NCBI GenBank assembly: GCA_037349315.1
Contig: JBAIAC010000014.1
Coordinates: 25,087,001-25,151,000, forward strand
Reading direction: 5' to 3'
Length of the DNA stretch: 64,000 nucleotides
Source: Chelydra serpentina
Lineage: Eukaryota; Chordata; Testudines; Chelydridae
Shown here: piece by piece, positions 1-13,400 of the stretch
Numbering within the stretch: the stretch's first letter is position 1
Layout: each line of letters opens with the position of its first letter
Position numbers and translations under genes: made by a program
Notes under the pieces: model-generated
What the model was told of the DNA's origin: nothing
Seen by the model: the letters and a program-made list of their open reading frames with translations, nothing else
Database searches by the model: none

Positions 1-3000
1 GTTATTGTGGAAACCTACATTGGCTGCTGAAGTCCCAACTAAGTCTTGATAGAGTGGCCAATGGATAGGCTGATTCAGCCCTGAATCCCATATAGCTCTG
101 ACAAATTTTGAATAGGTTTCAGAGTGGTAGCCGTCTTAGTCTGTATCTGCAAAAAGAACGAGGAGTACTTGTGGCACCTTATATTTTTTAAATAATTGTG
201 TTGAATAGTTCCTGCGTGCAATGTTGAAAAAAATCTAAAATATACCTCTGCATAGCACATCCATCCCCTTTCCAACATTGAAAAATGTCATTTATGAAAT
301 AGAAGACCTGCTTAGTGGAGTGAGACTCTCCAGAGGCAAGAAGGACTAATGCTGGCTCCTAAGAAAATGAGGGGTATTAGGGGCAACATCTAACAATTGC
401 AAAGCACAGTGATAAAAGCAGTCAATAGGAGACCAACAAGAAAACATTTGGATGGGTTAAAGGCTAACTACAGAGTTAATATGAGGCAGAAAAGATAAAG
501 CAAAGATGAATTTGTAAGACCCATGTTCCATACTACAGGTGTTACACAGGTTTTCAGAACCCAGAGCAGTGGTAACTTAACTGTTTCTTTCCAGGCAGTG
601 TCTGGAATAAATCAATGGGGACACAGTTCCACCATCTGATTACGATTGATAGAAACCAGAGTGCTTTTACCTAAATCTACTTTTTATTAGGTTCTCAAGC
701 ACACACACACATAAGTTGTAGCAATAGGTTTAGAGAATCTTAAAAATTAATGTTTACCAAAGTGAAGATAGTTTCAAGGAATTAGCAGCCAGGTTTCTGG
801 GGGGCAATCCTTCCATCTAGCTGCTGGGGAACGTAGGTGTCAGATCCTTGCTCAAAGAAAGCTTCTTCGGATTGCTCCACAGCACATTTTCTAACTAAAC
901 TTTTTATAAATTGTCTCCAATCAAAGCACATAACTCCATAATAGCCCCTAATAGTCTAACAATTTCCCTAGCAATATCCAATAACAATTCATTATTCTCC
1001 TTATCAACAAAGAATTTCTAATCATAACAATAAAATATACATATCAAAGGTGCCTAAAACCAAGGTTAGCTGTCCAAACATTCCTTCTATTTTCATGGAA
1101 TCTTAATTCCCTGTCCCAACCTCCCATTCTTACAGCAAAGATGCAAACATGCAGCTGCATGGCCTTGCCTCCGAGGGCCTAAGATTATCCCTAGCTATTT
1201 GATGTTTGGGTTTCAATTAGTAGCGGTTGAACATACAAAATAGCTGATTGCAGTACTGTCAAAACATGCTGGAATGTCAAATATGGGGGCAACACAGGAA
1301 GCAGAGTGATGCACAGAGAAGCAACCTCAAGATAGAAAGACCCAAGCACAGAAGACTAAATAGCAGGGCCAAAGAAAAATTAGCGTGCATTTAGTTCAAT
1401 ATGTTATTCAGCCAAAAAGGATTACAAACAATCAGAAAACACTTAAAAATAAGTATAAACTTTAAAATCATCTTCAACTAAATGTCATTTCTGATGCATT
1501 ATTAATTAGAAAGTGAATTTGTTTAAGCAAACTAATCACTGATTATAGCACAATGGGGGAAGCAGGGGAAGTCCTTGAATTCATACAAAAAATCAAAACA
1601 CTCAAATACCCTGTTCTGATACACTAAGCTGTATCCCAGCAGCATTTGTTTTTCCTGGAAACCTTTTCAGAAAGGTTAATTAAAGTAAATGAGCTACATA
1701 GCATCAAATATCATTTGAGACTTTATGTTTCTAACACCAAATATCCTTGTTAATGGCACAATAGGTGCTTTTTGTTTCCTATTATCACAAAAACCCTTCA
1801 GTTTTGTGACTCGTATTCCATATAATGGGGCCCATTATTATAAAAGGAATAACTTAACTTACCCCTCGAGAAAAGTTCACTCACTCCCTGTATGTTTTCG
1901 CCAAGTCTTTGGTTAAAAAAAGTGAAAATGGTGCACTGTTTTATAAAGTGGAACATAATACCTTTTAAAAGCTACTTTTCATCCTTGCAGTTTGTTCATT
2001 TGAGAATATGACTTCATTTCCTTTAGAGCAGAGTTGTAAAACGTAAGCAAGAAGAACTACTAGTTTTTCTTACTAAGAAAACTACAGTCACTTCAAGCCT
2101 TAGTGTCAGCTTATGCCAGGTTTATCTGCAGTATTGCAAACAGGTTGTAAATTAGGAACATGTGCTATGTACTATTGATAATTAGAAATGATTTGTAAAC
2201 ACCCATGTTATTATCCCAGTGACTTTGGGGACAATCAGCAACAAATTGAAGACAACCATATTTTTTTCTTTACATAAAGACATTTTCAAATTCACAGAGT
2301 ACAGTAAAATGGAAGGAAGCTGCATATGTAAGATGGCAATAAATGGAACAAAAATCCTTGCAGAAAATAGGGTAGCAAAGGGGTTAATGCTGATCTTACT
2401 CACACAAGTAATTCCACTAATTTCAGTGAAACTATTCACTTGCATAAGACACAAGCTAGACTCGGTCCAAAGCTAGAGCAACAAGGCATTTGTTGGTAAT
2501 GACCTGTAAAATAGAAAGCAAAAAAGAAGGATCCTTATGTGGTGTTTGCCGTATACTATATAATCTAAATAGTCTTTTTTTTAAATTATTTTGAGCCAGA
2601 TTGTGCCTAGTTTTTATGTACATGGCAGACGTAAGTACCCACCATAGTTGTCGTTCTTGCAGGGTTCTTGCAGGGTACACGGCTACCACTCTGAAACCCA
2701 TCACAACTAGCTATCTCTGGATGTGGAAAGTGAGCTCATGAAGGAGTATATCAGCTGATACGCCACGTCTAGCTCTAGAACTAAAGCCTATGATGAAGCA
2801 TATGACTAGTCACATTAATTTCATGGAGACTATTCATGTGTTTAAAGTCAGGCACCTGCTCAAGGACGTAGCTGAACTGGAGTGTCTGTGCCTCTGGGAG
2901 CAATGGGGTTCATTTTCTCTGAAGCAGACTGACTTCAGATACTTGCCATGGGGCAGTGCTCATTGTGGTGGTCTCTTTTTTTAAAACCTCTTTTATATTA

Positions 3001-3130
3001 AGTAACAGATGGTTTGGACTGTTTGTGGCTTTCAGTACAAAAAGTACATCAATTAATAAGTAAAAACTTGACACAGTCCACATCTCAGCATACAAACAAG
3101 GAAAATGTCCGGAAAAAAAATATGTATACA
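1..3130. other. AT-rich stretch without recognised gene
   Basis: I see no coding exon, RNA gene or clear mobile element here. Short open frames on both strands are uncomposed and lack family motifs. A short AC dinucleotide run lies near 700-710. Confidence 0.5.
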
Positions 3131-3134
3131 GTAG

Positions 3135-3470
3135 TAAGGCAGGAACTGGCACTCTAGTGGTCCATCTAGCCCAGTAGCTGTCCTCTGTCAGTGGCCAGTA
3201 CTGGATGCTTCAGAGGAAGGTGCAAAATCCACCAAATTGGACAATTATGTATTAATTATGCATATTGAGAAATTTCTTTCTAGCCCTGGACAGTTAGAGA
3301 ATGGCATTATACGCACTATACAATGTGTCAGACCTAATGAACCCTTGGGTTGTTCTCATTATCCATCTAAAAGTCCAATGCTTTTTGGGATCCTAGTAAG
3401 CTGTTGGCCTCAGTGTGATCCTGTGGCAGTGAGATTCAGTGGTTAATTGTACATAATGTAAAAAAAATAA
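3135..3470 (-). mobile_element. Old CR1-type LINE 3' fragment
   Basis: The phrase around 3160-3225 (GGTCCATCTAGCCCAGTA, then a segment on the theme CAGTGGCCAGTACTGGATGC) matches the 3' end of a CR1 subfamily that also appears at 33772-34045 (opposite strand) and 39165-39700 in this window. The copy is diverged and its right boundary is a guess. No reverse transcriptase frame remains. Confidence 0.55.
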
Positions 3471-4566
3471 ATCCTTTTATCAATTTTAAATTTGTTGTCT
3501 TTCATTGTCATTGAATGTTCTTGTTTTATCAGAGTAAATAATAACTGCCAGTAAGAAAAGGTATCTAGAGATTCAAATAGTCATTTAATAAAGCCTACTT
3601 TATCATGAAGGCCCCCAGTGTTCAATACAATCTGTCATCATAAGTGTCTTAGGGCACACTGAATTTAAAGCTATATCAAAGAAATAGCAACAGTTCTGAA
3701 ACCACATGGTTACTTCCAATAATGCTATTCCACAAGGGAGAATTAAAATTCTTGCTATCTGGGCATGACACATAAGGGGTTAATAGTAACACATATTGGT
3801 ACAATATAATACATCACTCATGTGCCATAGAGACTTCATGTGCTCTCTGAGTATATGTGTGGTGTCTTCAGGCTTTCTTTCTGACATATGGGAATACTGA
3901 TCCGAGGAAATGCAGTTTTGCCTGGAGGATATGGTCTTCTCTGAAGAATGTATGTTTAGACATCTCTCAAAGTATGGTTACACACTGGTATTTCATATTT
4001 ATTCCCTCTCTGTTATTGGAACTTGCTCAGTTTATAAGGCAAAAGATTCCTTCCCCCCGTCCCCCACAACTGCCAACACGGTACCAAGGAAAGATCTCAA
4101 AAAAATAATTGTATTCTCTCTAACATCGGCACAGGAAATAAAGATTCTTTAATTAGAATTAGCACAATTCTAATGAAGAAAAATAGTTTGTTGACTAGAT
4201 CCCTCGAAACATTACATGAAATTAATCACATATAATATCCATGAATATGTTCCTGAATTATTCACATAGCTGTCTAAAGCCACTTAGGCAGGGCCTAAGT
4301 CTGCTTGTCAAAAGGGGATTTCAATGAGAGTTAGTCTTGTAAGTGTCTCTGTCACTTTTGAAAATCAGACTTAGGCTCCTAAATTAGTTAGGCATTGCTC
4401 TGCCTGAATACCTTCAAAAATATGGGCCTACGACTAAAAGCTACCCAATTTAAAAAATGCTATCATTTGTTGATTTGACATATCTTAGATAATGTGAAAA
4501 TTATTACAGTCTCATTAGAATTTAATTGTTAAGATGCGTAGGAACTTTAACTCCCTCAGTCTCTAA

Positions 4567-4862
4567 GGGTTTGTCTTCACTACCCGCCGGATCGGCGGGT
4601 AGCAATCGATCTATCGGGGATCGATTTTTCGCGTCTCATTAAGACGCGCTTAATCGATCCCCGATTGCGCTCCCCGTCGGCGCCGTAAAACCACGTCATC
4701 GACCGGCGCAAGCGGAGTCGACGGGGGAGCTGCAGTGATCGACGCGCCGCCGTCTTCATGGTCAGGTAAGCCGATTACGATACGCCGATTTCAGCTACGT
4801 TATTCACGTAGCTGAATCTGCGTATCGTAGATCGACCCCCCTCCCCTAGTGTAGCCCTGGGC
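4567..4862 (+). mobile_element. Short foldback DNA transposon, TAA target duplication (left copy)
   Basis: The 296-bp element starts GGGTTTGTCTTCACTAC and ends in a related inverted terminus (GTGTAGCCCTGGGC). TAA flanks it on both sides (4564-4566 and 4863-4865). A 3-bp TWA duplication and GGG-starting termini fit the PIF/Harbinger superfamily, so it is probably a non-autonomous member. Internal hairpins include 4630-4636 with 4642-4648, and a 10-bp stem around the motif TCAGCTACGT. No open frame for a transposase. Relatives: 7607-7901 and 47849-48143. Confidence 0.75.
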
Positions 4863-4889
4863 TAAGAAAGAAAAACTTGTAGCACCTTA

Positions 4890-5185
4890 GCCCAGGGCTA
4901 CACTAGGGGAGGGGGGTCGATCTACGATACGCAGATTCAGCTACGTGAATAACGTAGCTGAAATCGGCGTATCGTAATCGGCTTACCTGACCATGAAGAC
5001 GGCGGCGCGTCGATCACTGCAGCTCCCCCGTCGACTCCGCTTGCGCCGGTCGATGACGTGGTTTTACGGCGCCGACGGGGAGCGCAATCGGGGATCGATT
5101 AAGCGCGTCTTAATGAGACGCGAAAAATCGATCCCCGATAGATCGATTGCTACCCGCCGATCCGGCGGGTAGTGAAGACAAACCC
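4890..5185 (-). mobile_element. Short foldback DNA transposon, inverted right copy
   Basis: This is the exact reverse complement of 4567-4862, flanked by TTA on both sides (4887-4889 and 5186-5188). Both partners of the palindrome therefore carry their own 3-bp duplication, which would be expected if each had been an insertion. The complete identity argues that they were made or homogenised very recently. Confidence 0.75.
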
Positions 5186-5188
5186 TTA

Positions 5189-7606
5189 TTTTCGTTTTCC
5201 AGTAACTGTGTTGTTTCTGCAGGGCTAACAGTAGTAAATTCCCACCTTGTCTGGTAAATAGGCAGATATAAATTAAAGACACAAACTAATCAAATATATG
5301 TATATAGTCACTCTTATATCTATATTGTAAAAGCATGTTCTTCCATGTCAGAAATGTAGTAAGTCTAATATGCTTCACTTGTTTCTGATGTTCATCATAA
5401 CAAGCTATATAAGTGAAGTGGCTGACTTCAAAATTGTTAGTTCATTCCCCCATGGGCAGCATGCATGGCTTTTTGAACAGAATGACATCAAAAGATGTTT
5501 AACTCCACTTCTCACTTACCATGAATCTATCGGCATATAATAATTTAAATGTTTATACAAATTTTCAGACTTTATATTTTCTTTGACTTTTTTATTCAGA
5601 TTTTTCTTAGAATCCTTATCTACTCTAAAGAGTATTTTATATAGAAGCTAGGATCCAAAGTACAGATTATGTGTATTTGTATATGTAAGTATCTTGACAG
5701 TATTTCCTCTTTTAATCTTGCAATATGGATAACTTTTTATACTGTGTAATATTCATTCATTATTCCAAAAATAAATACAAAGCAGTTTTATGCAGAAAGC
5801 TGGAAAAGAAATTAGCATCCTCAGCCTTTGAACTTCCTGCCTGGGAGTGTTGTTTCCATGTACAAAGATACCAACAATTACTAGAATTTCTAACATTGAC
5901 AAAAATGAAAAGGATACAGTGTAGAAGACGGGACACAAAACCAGGAAACACAAGCAGTTCAAGACACCTTAACAGGATGGCAGATATAATGGTAACTTTC
6001 TTGAATAAACCATACTAATTAATATAGAGCCATAAAAGTTACTTCACTCTGAAAAGTCAGCCTCACACTCAAAACATATCCTAGGAGCTCTGTAGATTTA
6101 CTGGTAACCTGAAACGTATAGAGCATGAAATCAAGGACCAAGTGATTGAGATTAGAGTATTTCAAGAGACAAAGTGGCACCAAAGATTGCCTCACAAAAT
6201 TGGAAAGAGCAGCACAACAATCTAGGAAAAAAAACCTTACCAAAATAAGTTGAAAAATGTCCAAATGCTGTGATGCTATCACCTTCTTACAAAAGAGGCA
6301 AAATATTGAACCTATTGTTATGCTCTTTAAGGGTTGAAAGTGAGCGGAGGGATCACTTTGAGAGGAGTCAGGAGATGTCAGGAAGCTACAGGTTGTAATT
6401 ACATTTTCAGACAACTATGCAGAGTGATCACAAAGTGATGATTGTGCCTTTGCTGTGGTGGGCCGTAGGATGAAGTGCACACTCTCTTCTTTGGCATCCA
6501 TGTCTGTCCATAACCCTCTTTTACTTAAAAACACCTGAAACCTTTTCCTTTTCAAAGTTGATGGCTTAAAAAAAAAAAGATTCGATCACTTCTGCAGCGC
6601 TATTTAGTACCTTTCCCCTCACCCCTTTACTCCTCTGTTGGGATGCAATTAATTGGCACCATTTGATATTTTTTAAGCAGATGCTGCTCTTAATAATGTT
6701 TTTATTGTTTTGTTTCTTGCTGGTCAGCACTTCAGAAGGGGTGTTTCTTAATATGTAAAATTATTATGTCGAAAGCAGTAATGGCTTCACAGTTATTTTC
6801 AGAATTAACATCTGTGTTACGTCAAATTCAAAATCTCAAGAAACAAAGCCAGTTAAAATGCATTTTTAATTCAATTAAAAACTGGACTTAAATTAAATTA
6901 GATGTAAAAATCTATAAGGCCCTTGCCCCCACTCCTCTTACGTTGGCAGCAGGAACAGTTAAATCCAGCCAGGGACACATGAGAGAGGAGGAGCAGTGGT
7001 TCCACTACACACTTTCCCCTCCCCATATGCCCACACAAACTCTTGTGTGTGTTAAGCTTGGGTGGACGTATCAATGTCAGGAGGGGTTGAAGCTGTGAGG
7101 GAACATCCAATCTTTCCACTGTGGGGACCAAGGGAATTTCTAATTGAAATACATGAGTGAGTAAATGGTGCTAGAACCAACTGTAACCAACTTTTCCTCC
7201 ATGGCTCTTGCTTCTCCCCACCTCAGAGAGAGGTGATAGCTATAGAGGAAGCAACAAGTGGCAGAAAGTTTCCAAAGAGACTTCCTGCCATGGTGTGTGG
7301 GGAGGGTTGGGGGGGTGGCGAGGAGCTAAGGCTACATCAGTAGCCTCTGGTATCTCTGTCTCTGTGATCTGCTTCCCACATGCATCCTCAGGATCCAATG
7401 GATTTTCAAATTTTGGTTCCTCCCAAACCAACAAGCCCCCCAAACCCTTGTGTGGAGACTTCTTCAGCTCCACACAAGGTGACTCTCATGGAGTTGTTCA
7501 AGTTGCTCTTCTATGTGATGTGTTTTTCTGCAGGAGACGATGGAGCATCAAGGCCCTAGTTTCTTTTAAATCTGGTTAGTCACTATAAAATGCACTCAGG
7601 AACTTA
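5189..7606. other. AT-rich stretch without recognised gene
   Basis: No gene or RNA is recognised. A 131-codon minus-strand open frame at 6019-6414 has no family motif and I regard it as chance. The segment 7200-7580 is somewhat GC-richer but has no coding signature. Confidence 0.45.
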
Positions 7607-7901
7607 GGGTACGTCTATACTTACGCGTCTGTCGAACGCGTCGGATCGATGTTCTGGGTTCGATTTATCGCGTCTTGTCAAGACGCGATAAATCGAACCA
7701 GGAAGTGCTCCGTTGTCGACGCTGGTACTCCAGCTCGACGAACGGAGTAGGCGGAGTCGACGTGGGAGCCTGCGCGCCGCGTGTGGACCCCGGGTAAGTG
7801 CTTTTTCATTCGAACTAAGGTACTGCGACTTCAGCTACGTTATTCACGTAGCTGAAGTTGCGTACCTTAGTTCGATAGGGGGGGGTAGTGTAGACCTAGC
7901 C
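7607..7901 (+). mobile_element. Short foldback DNA transposon, TTA target duplication
   Basis: This 295-bp element is flanked by TTA at 7604-7606 and 7902-7904. Termini are GGGTACGTCTATACTTAC and, inverted, GGCTAGGTCTACACTAC. It contains two strong stem-loops: about 7661-7696 (16-bp stem) and about 7810-7873 (nearly 30-bp stem with a 5-base loop). It is a relative of the palindrome arms at 4.56-5.19 kb and of 47849-48143. No transposase frame; probably non-autonomous PIF/Harbinger-like. Confidence 0.75.
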
Positions 7902-7904
7902 TTA

Positions 7905-10480
7905 GAGTGAAAGTCATTTTAATCTCAGTCTTCAGGATTGTGCTGTGAATGGCATATTTGCATATATTCCTGATCATATGGGCCAATTCAGAGTATAATA
8001 TGGTATGTAGTAATCAGATTGTACTAGATTATTGCTAGTGAAGTATAGCAGAGGGAGAAAATAAAAATCTATCAAATAGAAAAATAAAAGCTTTCATTCC
8101 GACAACGATCACCTTCATTAACATCTAAAGCTTCTTGATATAATACATGATTTGAAATAGGCCATAGATGTAAAAGTTCATCCAAATCACCGTGGGACAA
8201 ATTTACAAAGCCCAGTGCAATGAGAGCCACACAAAATGTATGTGTACCAACTTTAAGGGCCTGATCCTGGATTTGCATGGGAACAGAGAAGAGAAAATGC
8301 TGCTTTTGGGTACACTACTATAATTGATAGCAGAATATGGTGCTCTGTTTTTACTTTGAGCCTCCATTATTTTTAATTTGAGCCAATATTTTCAACCCTT
8401 GGTACTTTAAATTTGTGCTTCCGAATACTCCTAAGGTAGCTGTTATGAAGTTGTGGTACTTAGTGACTTATCAATGTTCTCTGTGTGAAGAGCAGTGTGT
8501 AGCTGTGGAGCTTTGGAACAGACCAGGGGTTGAACTGTAACTTCCTTGTTCCAGAGGAAGTAATCTGCTACTAGTCTAGATTGGTTGCAAATTACTTCCT
8601 CCTCAACCCCCTGCTGGTGCCATGGAGAGGAGGGACAAAATCAAGGCTGTGCTTAGTCTCCGCCTCTGCCTGCCCACCTGTACGGGAGAGGGAGTAATAG
8701 CCTTGTGGAGTCTGCTTTCCCATTGTGACGGCATGAAGCTTAGTAAGAGTGTTATGGGGTTTCCTACACAGCTAGGTTGAGCAGTGGGAATGCAGTCTTG
8801 CCCTATGGCTTTAATTTAGAGTTGTAGTTTCAGATAATTGGGTTTTGAAAACGTAGGCCTTGGAATATAAAATCCTTTGATTGTGCTTTTGCCATAATGA
8901 CAAATGAAGGTAAGAGAAGGTATTTTAATCAGCCATGTAGAACATACATCCAGACAATACCAATTGCAATTTTAAACGTTTTACAAAAGTCACTTTGTCA
9001 GTAGTTTGAGGGGAGAGTTGTGCCTAGTATTTCCAGGAAACAGAGAGGAGCTTCAATCAAGAAATCACCATAATTGCAAGAGACAAGTGAGGACAGGCAA
9101 AAAGGTATTTGACATGAAAAGGAAAGCTTCTTGCAGTGAACAGAAATTGTTTCTAATTGACCAGCTACAGAAACAGCAACACAGAGATTTCTGGCTAGCT
9201 CAGAGAATGAAATTCCATATCACTGATAATGGAGTCTAAAGATTTTCTTATGAAGAGGAAAAGGAGCTGTTTAAGGATGCTGGTTTTTACTTACCATAGA
9301 TTAGGTGATAAATTATATTTAATGAGATACTATTTTTGAAAATTAAAATGATGCATTATTGATAAGGGATGTGTCAGCTGAGATAAGTCATTTTAGATTT
9401 CACCCCCCAAAGTCTATTACAAGTTTATAAGATGGTATTCTTTTGTTCACCACCTATTACTGTGGGTCATATTATGCAGATCCTACTTAATCCTGACTCA
9501 GGCAAAATTTCCATTCCTTTCAGTGTGAGTTGTGCTTGACTGCAGGAATTGATCTATGTTATTCCCTGTCTGTCTTTGCCCTTTCCTTCCTAGGTATGTC
9601 TACACCTGGAGATTTTCCTGGAACAGTTCACTTCCACACCTCTCCCATAATGGGCTAGTCCCTTTAAGGCATGGCTGAGCCCTGCATGATTACTGTATAT
9701 AGTCAAGAGGTTTGGTGATCAGGTCTGACAACATCAGAAATTCAGGTTTTAGATTAAGGCAGTTTAATAGATGATGTAATATTGCTTTGTTTGTTTAATA
9801 CACAGAACTCAAAGGTTAGTTAGAGGATACCTACATGAGGATGAAGGAGGATTAGGACTTAATTATCCTAATTTTGATTGATAAAATATATCTGGTGAGG
9901 TATTTATATAAAAGCAGTGGATATCTACAGCTCTTCATCCTTGGAAAAGGTTGTACAGTACCTGATATATTGCATGTATTTCTTTCTGTAATACATTAAT
10001 ACAAACAGACTGCCTTTGATTTTAAAACAGGTAATTCTAGTTCTTCCAGAGGGGGAAAAACACGTTATTTTTCTATATTTATAATGTGCATCATTTAAGT
10101 GCCCTTAAAATGATGTCAGGTGAGGCCTTTGTGCAGATCCTCATGCCAGAACGTCTAGTTTGACTTCTCTATAAACACAGCTTGCCTGTCTTGATTTTGA
10201 ACTGGACACATGGAAGAAGATAAAGATATCCGAAAATACATTATTTAATATTGGACCAGATCCTCAGATGGTGTAAATTGGCATCGCTCCATTGCAGTCT
10301 GTGCTATACACCAGTTTAGGATTGGCCACGTATTCCTCATGGGGAATAGATAAGAATTAATAATAAATGAGGGCCTGATCCTTGAGTCTGTTATGATACT
10401 GCCACAATGGTTTCCTGAAGTAAAGTTGTCCTAAAGCTGGTGCATCTGACCTCTACAAAGTCCCTTCTGTTCAGAGGACC
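7905..10480. other. AT-rich stretch, possible terminal fragment of a DNA element
   Basis: No gene recognised. The phrase GGTATGTCTACACCTGGA near 9593-9610 resembles the termini of the foldback elements in this window and may be a relic. A short diverged segment near 9474-9550 resembles an amniote dispersed motif built on CATTGACTTCAATGG-type wording, but I cannot classify it. Confidence 0.35.
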
Positions 10481-13400
10481 ATTCATAGGTTCATAGATTC
10501 TAGGGCTGGAAGGGACCTCGAGAGGTCATCGAGTCCAGCCCCCTGCCCTCATGGCAGGACCAATTACTGTCTAGACCATCCCTGATAGACATTTATCTAA
10601 CCTACTCTTAAATATCTCCAGAGATGGAGATTCCACAACCTCCCTGGGCAGTTTATTCCAGTGTTTAACCACCCTGACAGTTAGGAACTTTTTCCTAATG
10701 TCCAACCTAAACCTCCCTTGCTGCAGTTTAAGCCCATTGCTTCTTGTTCTATCCTCAGAGGCTAAGATGAACAAGTTTTATCCCTCCTCCTTATGACACC
10801 CTTTTAGATACCTGAAGACCGCTATCATGTCCCCTCTCAGTCTTCTCTTTTCCAAACTAAACAAACCCAATTCCTTCAGCCTTCCTTCATAGGTCATGTT
10901 CCCTAGATCCTTAATCATTCTTGTTGCTCTTCTCTGGACCCTTTCCAATTTCTCCACATCTTTCTTGAAATGCGGTGCCCAGAACTGGACACAATACTCC
11001 AGTTGAGGCCTAACCAGCGCAGAGTAGAGCGGAAGAATGACTTCTCGTGTCTTGCTCACAACACACCTGTTAATGCAGCCCAGAATCATGTTTGCTTTTT
11101 TTGCAACAGCATCACACTGTTGACTGATATTTAGCTTGTGGTCCACTATAACCCCTAGATCCCTTTCTGCCGTACTCCTTCCTAGACAGTCTCCTCCCAT
11201 TCTGTATGTGTGAAACGGATTGTTCCTACCTAAGTGGAGCACTTTGCATTTGTCCTTATTAAACTTCATCCTGTTTACCTCTGACCATTTCTCCAATTTG
11301 TCCAGATCATTTTGAATTATGACCCTATCCTCCAAAGCAGTTGCAATCCCTCCCAGTTTGGTATCATCTGCAAACTTAATAAGCGTACTTTCTATGCCAA
11401 TATCCAAGTCATTGATGAAGATATTGAACAGAGCCGGTCCCAAAACAGACCCTTGCGGAACCCCACTCGTTATACCTTTCCAGCAGGATTGGGAACCATT
11501 TATAACTACTCTCTGAGTACGGTTATCCAGCCAGTTGCGCACCCACCTTATAGTAGCCCCATCTAAGTTGTATTTCCCTAGTTTATTGATAAGAATATCA
11601 TGCGAGACCGTATCAAATGCCTTACTAAAGTCTAGGCATACCACATCCACCGCTTCTCCCTTATCCACAAGACTCGTTATCCTATCAAAGAAAGCTATCA
11701 GATTGGTTTGACATGATTTGTTCTTTACAAATCCATGCTGGTTCTTCCCTATCACCTTACCACCTTCCAAGTGTTTGCAGATGATTTCCTTAATTACTTG
11801 CTCCATTATTTTCCCTGGCACAGAAGTTAAACTAACTGGTCTGTAGTTTCCTGGGTTGTTTTTATTTCCCTTTTTATAGATGGGCACTATATTTGCCCTT
11901 TTCCAGTCTTCTGGAATCTCTCCTGTCTCCCATGATTTACCAAAGATAATAGCTAGAGGCTCAGATACCTCCTCTATTAGCTCCTTGAGTATTCTAGGAT
12001 GCATTTCATCAGGTCCTGGTGACTTGCAGGCATCTAACTTATCTAAGTGATTTTTAACTTGTTCTTTTTTTATTTTATCTTCTAAACCTTCCCCCTTCCC
12101 ATTTGCATTCACTATGTTAGGCATTCCCTCAGACTTCTCAGTGAAGACCGAAACAAAGAAGTCATTAAGCATCTCTGCCATTTCCAAGTTTCCTGTTACT
12201 GTTTCTCCCTCCTCACTGAGTAGTGGGCCTACCCTGTCCTTGGTCTTCCTCTTGCTTCTAATGTATTGATAAAAAGTTTTCTTGTTTCCCTTTATTCCTG
12301 CAGCTAGTTTGAGCTCATTTTGTGTCTTTGCCTTTCTAATCTTGCCCCTGCATTCCCGTGTTGTTTGCCTATACTCATCCTTTGTAATTTGTCCTAGTTT
12401 CCATTTTTTATATGACTCCTTTTTATTTTTTAGATCTTGCAAGATCTTGTGGTTAAGCCAAGGTGGTCTTTTGCCACATTTTTTAACTTTCCTACCCAGC
12501 GGAATAGTTTGCTTTTGGGCCCTTAATAGTGTCCCTTTGAAATACTGCCAGCTCTCCTCAGTTGTTTTTCCCCTCAGTCTTGATTCCCATGGGACCTTAC
12601 CTATCAGCTCTCTGAGCTTACCAAAATCTGCTTTCCTGAAATCCATTGTCTCTATTTTGCTGTACTCCCTTCTACCCTTCCTTAGAATTGTGAACTCTAG
12701 GATTTCATGATCACTTTCGCCCAAGCTGCCTTCTACTTTCAAGTTCTCAACGAGTTCCTCCCTATTTGTTAAAATCAAATCTAGAACAGCTTCCCCCCTA
12801 GTAGCTTTCTCAACCTTCTGAAATAAAAAGTTGTCTGCAATGCAGTCCAAGAACTTATTGGATAGTCTGTGCCCTGCCATGTTATTTTCCCAACATATAT
12901 CTGGATAGTTGAAGTCCCCCATCACCACCAAATCTTGGGATTTGGATGATTTTGTTAGTTGTTTAAAAAAAGCCTCATCCACCTCTTCCACCTGGTTAGG
13001 TGGCCTGTAGTAGACTCCTAGCATGACATCACTCTTGTTTTTTACTCCTTTTAGCCTAACCCAGAGACTCTCAACACTTCCATCCCCTATGTCCATCTCC
13101 ACCTCAGTCCAAGTGTGTACATTTTTAATATATAAGGCAACACCTCCTCCCTTTTTCCCCTGTCTGACCTTCCTGAGCAAGCTGTACCTATCCATACCAA
13201 CATTCCAATCATGTGTATTATCCCACCAAGTTTCGGTGATGCCAACAATGTCATAGTTGAATTTATTTATTAGCACTTCCAGTTCTTCCTGCTTATTACC
13301 CATACTTCTCGCATTTGTATACAGGCATCTAAGATACTGATTTGATCTTGCCTCCCAGTTTTACCCTGACCCTCCTATCTCTTTGTCATTAGAGCCCACG

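Larger units (their letters stand above)
4564..5188. repeat. Perfect 303-bp inverted repeat (palindrome)
   Basis: Positions 4564-4866 and 4886-5188 are reverse complements of each other with no mismatch or gap that I can find when read base by base. They are separated by a 19-base loop (4867-4885). Each arm is one complete copy of a short DNA transposon plus its 3-bp target duplication and one more base. The arms are CpG-rich in an AT-rich neighbourhood. They could be two insertions homogenised by conversion, a fold-back duplication, or an artefact of library preparation or assembly. Confidence 0.95.

Noticed and set aside
4600..5160. Bacterial or vector DNA because of high CpG and restriction-site-like words
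   Set aside because: Single-copy relatives with the same hairpins and TTA duplications are at 7.6 and 47.8 kb, so it is a resident transposon family.
6019..6414. 131-codon minus-strand open frame
   Set aside because: No domain motif or sensible codon pattern, and no splice or promoter context; expected by chance in 64 kb.
12282..12710. 142-codon plus-strand open frame
   Set aside because: It is the antisense shadow of the CR1 ORF2 on the minus strand.
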